Source: Pseudomonas sp. MWU13-2105 (GTDB taxonomy: Bacteria > Pseudomonadota > Gammaproteobacteria > Pseudomonadales > Pseudomonadaceae). Taken from it: 64,000 nucleotides of DNA. The position numbers were made by a program, and so were the translations under genes. The stretch is taken from contig NZ_JALLIY010000025.1 in NCBI RefSeq assembly GCF_023242315.1, positions 1-64,000 on the forward strand, written 5' to 3'. Positions 49,649 through 60,300 of the stretch are shown here, in pieces (the first letter of the stretch is position 1; every line of letters starts with the position of its first letter). The notes beneath the pieces were generated by a model. It saw only the letters and a list, made by a program, of their open reading frames with translations. It was not told the DNA's origin and ran no database searches.

Positions 49649-51361
49649 ATGTCTCAACTCGTCTTCGGGACGAGGCTGTGTCTTGCGTTGTTGTGCATTT
49701 GTGCCCTGAATACCGCTCACGCTGCCCCCCCGACCCCCGGTGACACCGACTTGATTCGTGATCGCCAGGACCGCCTGCTCGAAGAGCAGCGTCGCCGTCT
49801 CGAAGAGCTCAAGGACCTGCCCGGTAAAGCCGCGGCCCCAGTGGCGCCGACGGCCCCGGCCGATACCCGTTGTTTCCCGATCAAGAGCATTGACCTGCAA
49901 GGGGCCGACTCCCTGTCCGCGGGCGAGCGCGAACGCCTGCTCAAGCCTTACATTGGCCAGTGCCTGGGTGTGCCGCAGCTTAACGAGCTGCTCAAGGTCA
50001 TCACTGATCGCTATATCGAAAAAGGCCTGGTCACCAGCCGCGCCTACTTGCCGCAACAGGACCTGTCCACGGGCAACCTGAAGGTGCTGGTGGTCGAGGG
50101 CAAACTCGAAGGCTTGAAGGGCGCCGACGGCAGCGGCCTGTCCGAGCGTGAACTGGCAATGAGCTTTCCGGGCAAGCAGGGCGAGTTGCTCAACCTGCGC
50201 GAGATCGAGCAGATGGTCGACCAACTGAACCGCCTGCCATCGAACCAGGCGCAGATGGAGCTGGCTCCGGGCAAGGAAGTCGGTGGCAGCGAGGTGCTGG
50301 TCAAGAACAACCCGCAGACGCCTTGGCGAGCCGGGCTGTCGCGTAGCAACGACGGGCAGAAAAGTACCGGTGAGCAGCAGATGGGGGCGAGCTTCGATTG
50401 GGACAGCCCGTTGGGCTTGGCCGATCAGTTTTCCCTGCGCGGTGGCCATGACATCGTCAGTACCCAGGAGAAGAACTCGCGCAACGCCATGCTCTACTAC
50501 AATCTGCCGTTTGGCTGGTGGAACCTGAGCTACACCTACAGCGAAAGCGACTACCGCACCCAGCAGCAGGCCAGCGGTTTCAACTTCGAGTCGACCGGCG
50601 ACAGCCAGAGCCACCAGGTGAAACTGGAGCGGGTGATCTACCGCGATGCCCTGAGCAAGACCTCGCTCAATACCGGCGTGACCTACCTGCGCACCAACAA
50701 CTTTATCGAAAAGAGCAAGCTGGCCGACAGCAGCAACCGCCTGAGCGAAGCGCAGTTTGGCATCAACCATGGGCGGCGGATCGGCAGTGCCTTCGTCAAC
50801 CTTGACCTGGGGATGCAGGACGGCATCAGTGCCTTCGATGCCCAGGACAATGTGCCGAACTTCAGGCCGGGCCTGGCTGACGCGCGTTATCGCAAATACA
50901 CCGCCACGCTCAGCTACCTGCAACCGTTCAAGCTATGGGGCGAGTCGTTCAGCTTCAGCAGCCTGATGACCGGCCAGCGCAGCGATGACGTGTTGTTCAG
51001 CTCGCAGCGCATGAGCCTGGGCGGGCAATCCTCGATTCGGGGCTACAAGGATCAGACACTGTCCGGCGACAGCGGCGGTTACTGGCGCAATGACCTGCGC
51101 TGGAGCCGGCCGGTGACCTGGGACTGGTTGCAACCAGTGCTCTCCGAGTACGGCACCAGTATCGGTTACGACCAGGGGGTGATTCGTCATGGCCGCTACA
51201 GTGCCGAACAGCATGGACGCATGACCAGCGACTCGATTGAGCTGTTTGCCCGGGGCAAGCATCTCGCCGCGACCGTGACCTTCGCCAACTCCCTGGAACG
51301 ACCAGCGCCGATCACCGAGCGTGAAGCACCGATCTATTTCCGTATGGACTTCTTCCTTTAA
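49649..51361 (+). CDS. TpsB-family outer-membrane transporter (FhaC/ShlB/CdiB-like)
   Basis: The 570-residue protein secretes the large exoprotein encoded next. It has a signal peptide cleaved after AHA at residue 25, a charged helical segment (LIRDRQDRLLEEQRRRLEELKDLPG, plug helix), two POTRA domains (about 72-230; RCFPIKSIDLQGADSL opens the first) and a 16-strand beta-barrel from about 240 ending in FRMDFFL, a typical C-terminal outer-membrane signature. The conserved L6 loop motif appears as SIRGYKDQTLSGDSG. The start follows CGAGGGAT. The tpsA gene begins 37 bases downstream, so the pair form one operon. Confidence 0.9.
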   Translation: MSQLVFGTRLCLALLCICALNTAHAAPPTPGDTDLIRDRQDRLLEEQRRRLEELKDLPGKAAAPVAPTAPADTRCFPIKSIDLQGADSLSAGERERLLKPYIGQCLGVPQLNELLKVITDRYIEKGLVTSRAYLPQQDLSTGNLKVLVVEGKLEGLKGADGSGLSERELAMSFPGKQGELLNLREIEQMVDQLNRLPSNQAQMELAPGKEVGGSEVLVKNNPQTPWRAGLSRSNDGQKSTGEQQMGASFDWDSPLGLADQFSLRGGHDIVSTQEKNSRNAMLYYNLPFGWWNLSYTYSESDYRTQQQASGFNFESTGDSQSHQVKLERVIYRDALSKTSLNTGVTYLRTNNFIEKSKLADSSNRLSEAQFGINHGRRIGSAFVNLDLGMQDGISAFDAQDNVPNFRPGLADARYRKYTATLSYLQPFKLWGESFSFSSLMTGQRSDDVLFSSQRMSLGGQSSIRGYKDQTLSGDSGGYWRNDLRWSRPVTWDWLQPVLSEYGTSIGYDQGVIRHGRYSAEQHGRMTSDSIELFARGKHLAATVTFANSLERPAPITEREAPIYFRMDFFL

Positions 51362-51397
51362 TTCAACTTACCGCACTCGTTGCATTGAGAAATCGAC

Positions 51398-54300
51398 ATG
51401 GACGTTCGTCAGTTTGCCTTCCTGGCTCGGCAGCCTTCTGCTGCCCTGAAAAACCGTGAGCACTTCCTTGGCCTGCCCAAGCGCGGGCTGGCGCTGATCC
51501 TGGCGAACGCGATGTTCTGGCAGCCGTTGCTGGCCCAGGCGGACGGCATTGCGGTCAGCGGCGGTGGTACCACGCTGGGGCAGGCGGGCAATGGCGTGCC
51601 GATCGTCAATATTGCCGCGCCGAATGCCCAGGGGTTGTCGCACAACCAGTTCAGCGATTACAACGTCGGGACCAACGGGGTCATCCTCAACAACGCCACC
51701 GCGCGGACCCAGTCGACGCAGCTGGGCGGGATCATCCTCGGCAACCAGAACCTCAATGGCACCTCGGCCAATATCATCCTCAACGAGGTGAACGGCGCCA
51801 GCGCGAGCCAGTTACGCGGTTATACCGAAGTGGCGGGGCAGTCGGCCCATGTGATCGTGGCCAACCCCTATGGCATCAGTTGCAACGGTTGCGGCTTTAT
51901 CAATACCCCGCAGGCGACCTTGACCACCGGCAAGGCGGTGATCAGCAACGGTCAGCTCACCGGTTATCAGGTTGATCGGGGCAGCGTGTCCATCGACGGC
52001 GCGGGCCTGAACGCCAGCAATATCGACCAGTTCGAAATCATCACCCGCTCGGCCAGGCTCAATGCCGAGATCAATGCGAAGAAGCTGGCAATTATTGCCG
52101 GTGCCAATGATGTGGATGCCAAGACGCTCAAGGCCACGGCGCGCGCGGCCAATCCGGCTGATGCGCCGCAACTGGCCATCGACTCCTCGGCGTTGGGCGG
52201 CATGTACGCCGGTGCCATCAAGCTGGTGGGTACCGAAGCCGGTGTCGGGGTAAAACTCGACGGCAAGATGGTTGCCAGCGGTGGCGATATCCAGCTCGAT
52301 GCCAACGGTCATCTGAGCATGGTCGAGAGCGGGGCGAGCGGGGCGATCAATGTCAACGCCGCCAGTCTTGAAGCCAAGGGGCCGATGTACGCAGGTACAA
52401 CCCTGGATGTTAAAACCCAGGGCGACCTGACCAGCCAGAACAACCTGGTGGCCAAGGACCGCATCACGCTCAGCAGTGGCGGTCAGTTGACCAACAACGG
52501 CATCATCGAGGCCGGGGTCAACGCCGATAAAACCCGCAATGCCCTCGCTGACGTCAGCATCAATGCACAGAACATCGTCAACAACGGCCAGAGCGTGATT
52601 GCCAGCCGCGACCTGAGCGTCACCGCCACGCAAACCCTGAACAACCAGGGCGGCACCTTGAGCGGTCAACGGCAAACCACCGTCAATACCGGCACCCTCG
52701 ACAACCAGAACAAGGGCCGGGTTCTCGGCGCCGCCCGCCTGAACCTCACCGCGGATACCGTGCTCAACGCCCAGGGCGGCCTGATCAAAGGCCAGAACGC
52801 CGTGATCGCGACCCTCGGTCACTTGAACAACAACGCCGGTGAAGTCTCCAGCCAGGGCAATACCACGCTGATCCTCGGCTCCGTGGACAACCTCACCGGC
52901 CTGGTCATGGCCAATAACGTCCTGGATATCAGCGCCACGGGTGCGGTGAACAACCAGGGCGGCCGCCTCGGTTCGAACAATAGCTTCACCTTCAAGGGCC
53001 AGTCCCTCGACAACACCCAGAAGGGCCGTATCACTGCCCAGCAAAGCCTTGACCTGACCGCCACTCATCTCGATAACACTGGCGGCGCGGTCATCACCAA
53101 CGGTCCGCTGAACCTGACCGCCGACACCGTGGACAACGCCACGGGGCGCATTTCCAGCCAGGGCGACCTGACCGCCAACGTCGGCACCTTCAACCAGCAA
53201 GATGGCGCGCTGGTCACCGATGGCAACCTGACCCTGACCGGCAGTAGCCTGGATAACCGCAACGCGGCGCTGATCTCGGCGAAAAAGCTGCTGACCTTGA
53301 ACGTCGGCGCTATCGACAACCGCGCCGGGGAAATCTCCAGCGTGCAGGCGGTCAACCTCAACGGCCAGAGCCTGAACAACAGCGAAGGCGGCAAGGTGCT
53401 CTCGGATACCGCGCTGGGGCTGAAGGTCGCGCAGGTGATCAACCAGAGCCTGGGTCAGTTGGTCAGCCAGGGCAGCACCACGCTGACCGGCAGCAGCCTG
53501 GATAACAGTGGCGGTAGGTTGGGCGCGCAGTCGGGTCTGGTGATCACCCTCGACGGTGCGCTGACCAACCAGCTCGCCGGGCTGATCAGCAGCGAAGGTA
53601 CGCTGACCGCTCATGCCGCCAGCCTGGATAACTCGGGTGGCGGTTTCTCCAGTGCCGGGCAATTGAGCCTGACCAGCGATGGCGCCTTGATCAACCAGGG
53701 TGGCCGGCTGGTCACCGACGGCGGCATCGACTTGCACAGTGCCAGCCTTGATAACCGTCTGAGCGGCACGATCAGCGGCCAAGGCCCGGTAGTGATCAGG
53801 ACGGGCGCCTTCGACAACAGCCACAGCGGTTTCCTCAGCAGTGGCGACCGCCTGGACCTGACCGCCGCCCAACTGACCAACCAGAATGGCGGCCGTATCG
53901 GTGCCAAGGACCTGAGCGCCAGCGTCAGCGGCCTGGACCAGCAAGGCGGTTCGCTGAAAGGCGATGCATCGCTTACCCTGGATCTCAATCATGGTCAACT
54001 GAACAACCAGGGGGGGCTGATCAACGCACCTCTTCTGGTGCTGAACAACCTCAAGGGCGTCAACAACCAGGGCGGCGAAATCTCCAGCGCCCAGGCGTTC
54101 ACCCTGGCCGCTGAAAGCCTGAACAATGACAACGGCAAGTTGCTGGGCAACCAGGCCCTGACCCTGCGTATCGACCAGGCCCTGAGCAATATCAAGGGCA
54201 TGATCGCGGCGGCTTCGGTTGATGCGCACGTCGCCAGCCTGGACAACAGTGGCGGTACCCTGACCAGCCGCGCCGACCTGGGCCTGACCGTCGACGGTCA

Positions 54301-57300
54301 GTTGACCAACCAGAGCCAGGGACTGATCAACGCCACCACTGGCCTGACGATCAACAGTACCGGCATCAACAACCAGAGCGGCAGCCTGCTGGGCAGTGCC
54401 ATCGCCCTCGACTTCGGTGCGGCAACAGGCGACCTGAACAACGCCGCCGGCCATATCACCACCGCTGGCAACCTGACGATCAACCATCTGCGCGACCTGA
54501 ACAACCAGGGCGGTACGCTGACCAGTGCGCAAAGCCTCAATCTGACCGGGCGTACGTTGGACAACAGCAACGGCGGCAAGCTGATCAGTAACAATCAGTT
54601 GACCCTGAACGCTGCGAACCTGATCAACCAGAACGGCGGTTTGCTGTCCGGGTGGCAGGGCGTGACGATCAACGCCAATTCGCTCGACAACAGTAACAGC
54701 GGTACGGTTTCCAGCCGTAGCGGTAATGTCGATGTGACCCTCAGCGGCGCGTTGCTCAACGGCAATGCCGGGGCGCTGGCCAGTCAACAAACCCTGACCA
54801 TCAAGGCGGGCAGTCTCGATAACAGCGGCGGTACCCTCTCCAGTGCCGGCGCTCAAAGCCTGACGGTCACCGGCCTGTTGAACAACGCCCAAGGTGGCCT
54901 GATCGACGCCGGCACGCTGCTGACGCTGAACGCCATGGCCCTGAGCAACAGCGGTACGGTCCAGGCGCAACAGGCGTTGAGCTTCACTGGCACCGACCTC
55001 GATAACAGCAACGGCACCCTGAGTAGCGGCGCCGGTGTCACCTTCGACCTGCTCGGCACCCTGACCAACACCCACGGCAAACTCTCCGGTGTCGGTCCGC
55101 TGCTGGTGCAACGCAGCACGCAGATCAACAACCAGGGTGGTGAGCTCTACAGCCAGGGCTTGATGAGCCTGTTCAGCGGAGGCCTGGACAGCAGCAATGG
55201 CGGTCTCGTCAGTGCCAACGACAAGTTGCTGATCACCTCGACGGGTGCGGTACAGAACGGCAATGGTGGCTTGATCGCCAGCCGTAACGGCGACCTGCAA
55301 CTGACCGCTGCCAGCCTTGGCAACGGTAAAGGTTCGCTGCAAGGCAAGGGCGCGGTCAACCTCGACGTCAGCGGCGATATCGACAACCAGAGCGGCAAGG
55401 TGATCGCCCAGGACGGCACGCTGCTGGTCAAGGCCGCCAACCTCGACAACCGTGGCGGCGTGCTTTCCAGTGTCAGAAACTCGCTGGAAACCCGCATCGT
55501 CGGCGTACTGAAAAACGGCTATGACCTGAACAACAATCGTCAGGCCGGCAGCATTCAGGGCCAGGGACTGAACCTCAATGCCCTCGGCGGGTTCGACAAC
55601 TACGGCGGCCGCATCGCCGCTCGTGCCGGCGATGTGACGCTGACCAGCGGCAATATCGACAACCGTAACGGCGGCCTTTATGCCAGCGGCCAGGTCAAGG
55701 TCAACGGCGGCAACTTCGATAACAGTGGCGACCTGGGAGGCCAGATCGCCGGCAGCCAGATCAGCCTGAACCTCGCGGGCGCCCTGAACAACCGTAAAGG
55801 CATTATTGAAAGCGATAACAGCCTTTCGATCACCGCTGCGAGCCTGGACAACCAGACCGGCCAGTTGCGTGCCCTTGGGGCCGACGGCAAAACGACGTTT
55901 GCTATTGGAGGTCTGCTTGATAATCGTAGCGGCACCTTGGAAACCGGCAATACCGACCTGGATCTCTATGCGGGTAGCTTCCTGAACCAGGGGGGCAGTT
56001 TGTTGCATGCAGGTCTTGGCACCTTCGCTATCTCCATGGCCAACCTCAGCAGTGCCGGCGGCACGTTGGTCACTCGTGGTGGATTAACACTCAATGCCGA
56101 CAGTTGGACAAACAGCGCTGTGATCCAGGCCGGGCGGTTGACGGTCAACGTCAATAACTTGTACCAAACGGATAGCGGGCAATTGCTCGCGTCCAATAGC
56201 CTGGTGGGTAACGGCAGCAACTGGAGCAATGATGGCCTGATCGCCAGTGATGGCAGTGCCAGCCTGAACCTGAACGGTGCTTATGGTGGCCGTGGTCGGC
56301 TCAGCAGCCTGGGCTCACTGGGCCTGAAGGCGGGTCAGGTCAACTTGGGGAGCTCCTCCAGTATTGCCAGTGGCGGGGATGCTACGGTCAACATCGCCGG
56401 CCAGTTAAACAACGCCGGCCGGCTGACTTCCAGTGGCAACCTGAGCCTGACGGCGGCGGGCGTAAGTAATACCGGCACCTTGGGCAGTGGCAAGGAGTTG
56501 ACGATAGCTACCGGGGGCTTGGTCAACGACCACGGCCTGATCTCCAGTGGCGGTGACATGCGATTGCTTGTTGCCAGCTTCACCAACAGCTATGCGCAGG
56601 TCTATAGCTTGGGCAATGTGCTGATTGCACGTGATCCGAGCCAGAACCAGGCGGATTTGCTGGACAACCGTTCCGGGGATATTCAAAGCGAAGGTAATCT
56701 GACGATTGCGGCGGCGACCGTAAATAATGTCAGGGATGTTCTGGAATATACCCCTCATGAAAAAAGCTCCACGAGCATTACTCAGCTTGATTGCAACCTG
56801 ATCCCCGGTCCGGGTTGCGACCGCCGAAATTGGGGGGGGATCAATGGGTTATGGCGAGTCGATGAAGTCGATCGCCTGAGTGTGACCAGGAGTACTGCGG
56901 CTTCCAGCTTGACCAGTGGCGGCAACACCTTGATCAACGCCCAGACGCTGAACAACATCAGCAGCACCATCGCAGCCACGGGTAGCCTGACGGCCAATGC
57001 CTCCACGATTAACAACCAAGGGCTGCAACCTCAGGAAATCAAGACCAGCCGCTTCTTCTGGAACTACGTCGACCAAATTGGTCAGGCGACGCAAGCCGCG
57101 GCGCTCTTCAATGCGAAGAACAATCCAACACCTTCAGCTACGGTCAACGCGGATCTGAGTAATTTCCTCAGTTGGACCGGTGGCGGCCTGATCGGTCAAT
57201 TTGGCACCACTACAACCACCAATATCGGCGGACAATCCTATGATGCCGTCATGCAGGCCGGCGGTAGTGTCAATCTCAATGCTGCCCAGAATATCAACAA

Positions 57301-60300
57301 CAGTGTGATCCGGCCGTTTTACGAGTACGTTGCAGCCGGTCGTAACCTGGCCGACACAGGATCCGGAAGCCCTTATTCCACGCGGGTGACCATCAATCAG
57401 CAATTGCCGCCGAACCTGGCGCAACAGCAGGTCAATCCCGTCGCCTTGCCTGGTTTTACACTGCCAACGGGGCAAAACGGGCTATTCCGCCTGAGTGGGC
57501 AGGGCAGCAGTAACCCTGTGAACACGGGACCGCAGAGCTGGACGCTGGGTGGCGCCAGCCTGGGCGCCGCCCAACGACAACCGACACCGGGTGATCTCTC
57601 GGCCCCGAGTGCAGTCTCTGTCGGGTTGGCTGATCGTGCTCAGGGCAATCAGGGAGGGACGATTACGCGAGTGCAGGGTTTGCCTGACACCTCCGGAAAA
57701 TCCAACCCGCAAAAGTATTTGATCGAAACCAATCCGGTGCTCACGGACCTCAAGCAATTCATGAGTTCTGACTACCTGCTGTCCAACCTGGGGTACAACC
57801 CGGACACCAGCGCCAAGCGCCTTGGCGACGGGCTCTACGAACAGAAGCTGATTCAACAGGCCGTAGTGGCCCGTACCGGCCAGCGTTTCATCGATGGTCA
57901 GACTTCGGATGACGGCATGTTCAAGTACTTGATGAACAACGCGGTTGCCAGCAAGCAGGCGCTCAATCTGCAGTTGGGTGTGTCCTTGACCTCCGAGCAG
58001 GTCGCGGCTCTGACCCATGATATTGTCTGGATGGAAAACGCAACGGTGAACGGCGAGCAGGTCCTGGTGCCGGTGCTGTACCTGGCCAATGCCAACAACC
58101 GGTTGGCGCCCAACGGTGCATTGATCCAGGGGAGCGATGTGACTCTGATCGCTGGTAAGGACCTGAACAACGCCGGAACCTTGCGGGCCAGCAGTAACTT
58201 GTCGGCAACGGCGGGAAATGACTTGGTCAACAGTGGACTGCTGGAAGCAGGCAATCGCCTGGATGCCTTGGCAACCCATAACCTTTCCAACAAGAGCGGC
58301 GGCATTATTGCTGGACGTGACGTGAGTGTCATGGCCGTCACGGGGGACGTCATCAACGAGCGTACGGTGACGACCCATGCCAGCAGCGATGGCCGAATGA
58401 ACGGACGCACCGACTTTATTGACAGCGCGGCGCGTATAGAAGCAGCCAATGATCTTGTTCTCAAGGCGGGTCAGGACATTTCCAACCAGGGCAGTGTCCT
58501 GAAGAGTGGGCGTGACACGGTTCTGACGGCAGGGCGCGATGTGAATATCAGTTCGGCGCAGCAGATCAGCAGCAATCAAAACCCCAATCGTGCCGATAAG
58601 CAGATCATTCAGAATGGCTCCAGCGTCACCACTGGACGCGACCTGAGCATCAGTGCTGGACGGGATATCAGCAGTGTCGCCAGTCATATCGACGCAAAAC
58701 GCGATATTTCCATGGGGGCGACAGGGGACCTGACACTGTCGTCAGCCGCCAATGAAAGTGATTCCAGTGGTTGGTACAAGAGGTACCGGGCGGATGAGAA
58801 ACATAGCAGCCAGGTAGCTTCCACCCTCAATGCGGGAGGCAACGTGTCCCTGAGTGCTGGCAAGGATCTGGCGTTGGTGGCCAGTCAAGTGAGCGCAGCC
58901 AACGAAGCTTATCTGTCTGCTGGCGCGAACCTTACACTTCAGACCGCTGAAAATCGGGATTACAGCTTTTACACCAATACCTGGAAGAGCTCCTCGAGTA
59001 AAAAGACCCGCCTGGATGAGGTGGCGAGCACGACCAACGTGGCCAGTGCCGTGACCAGCGGCTCCAAGACCACACTGGGGGCGGGCAATGACCTGATGGT
59101 CAAGGGCAGTAGCGTGACCTCGACAGGGGCGGTCAAACTGACAGCCGGTAATGATGTACAGATTGTGGCCGTTACCGACACGAGCAGTGCCCGGCATGAG
59201 AGCAGCAAGAGTAAAAGCAGTTGGCTAGGGTTGAAGTCGAGCAAATCTGAGGATCGAGTCTCTGAAGCACAAACGAAAGCTGTCGGTAGCCTGATCTCGG
59301 GCGATAGCGTGGAAGTGACGGCCAAGCGCGATGTGGCCGTGACGGGGTCGGCCGTAGCCAGCATGCAGGATCTGACGGTGCAAGCCGGCCGTGACCTGAC
59401 CATCACCGCCGCGCAAAATACCTCCACTCGCGATGAAATGCACAAGGAAAAGAACCGCGACCTGACCGGCATACTGACCGCCAACAAGTTGGGGATCGAT
59501 GACATCACCGGTAACCAGAAGCTGTTCATCAACAGCGCAAGCCATAATGGCCAGAAGTCCGAAACCACCTTGAGCGGCAGCACCCTGGGGTCGGCCCACG
59601 GCAACGTCAACCTGACGGCTGGCCGAGAACTGGCGGTCGTGGCCAGCGATCTGATCAGTACCAAGGACATGACCCTGACCGGCTCCAACGTGACCATCGC
59701 CGCAGGTATGGAAAGCTCGAGCGAAACCAGCAAGGACAAAACCGCCAGCCTGGGTGTCGGGCGGGTGATGGGTGGTTCGGTGATTGATACGTTCAACACG
59801 CTCTACAACCTCAAGGACACGCTCAAGTCCGTCGAGGCGATCGAGGACCCTCGGCTTCGTGCGGTCAAGGAGGCGCAGTTAGGGTTGAAACTGTCGGATA
59901 CGGCGAGCGGACTCGGTCGCATGGACCTTGATCTCGCCACCCAGATCATGAACTACGGTGACAAGACGGGCGGGAAGGGGTCATTGATAAAAATCGGTAC
60001 GGAGTTGGCGAACTCCCATACGAGAAGCAGCAGCGAGACCGAGACCCAGACCGCCCACCAAAGCTCGATCAATACAGGTCAGACCCTGAAGATTGTTTCG
60101 ACCGGCGCGTCGGCGGGCACGGCTGGAGATATCCATGTGGTGGGCAGTAACTTGAAAGCAGGCTCCACGGTACTGGATGCAAAAAACAACATCATCCTGG
60201 AGAGTGCGCAAAACACCAGGCAAAGCACCAGTGACACCAGCAACAGCCGGACGGCTATTGGTGTCAGTTTCAACCTGGGTGAGCAGAACGGTTTCACCCT

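Noticed and set aside
51812..56008. Very long minus-strand frame (about 1400 codons) under the exoprotein gene
   Set aside because: It mirrors the FHA repeat region; the repetitive VV/AV-rich translation is an antisense shadow and has no ribosome-binding site or domain.
52440..56700. Repeat phrases in the exoprotein as a CRISPR-like array
   Set aside because: Repeats are degenerate, in frame and encode beta-helix units; there are no spacers of uniform length and no cas genes.
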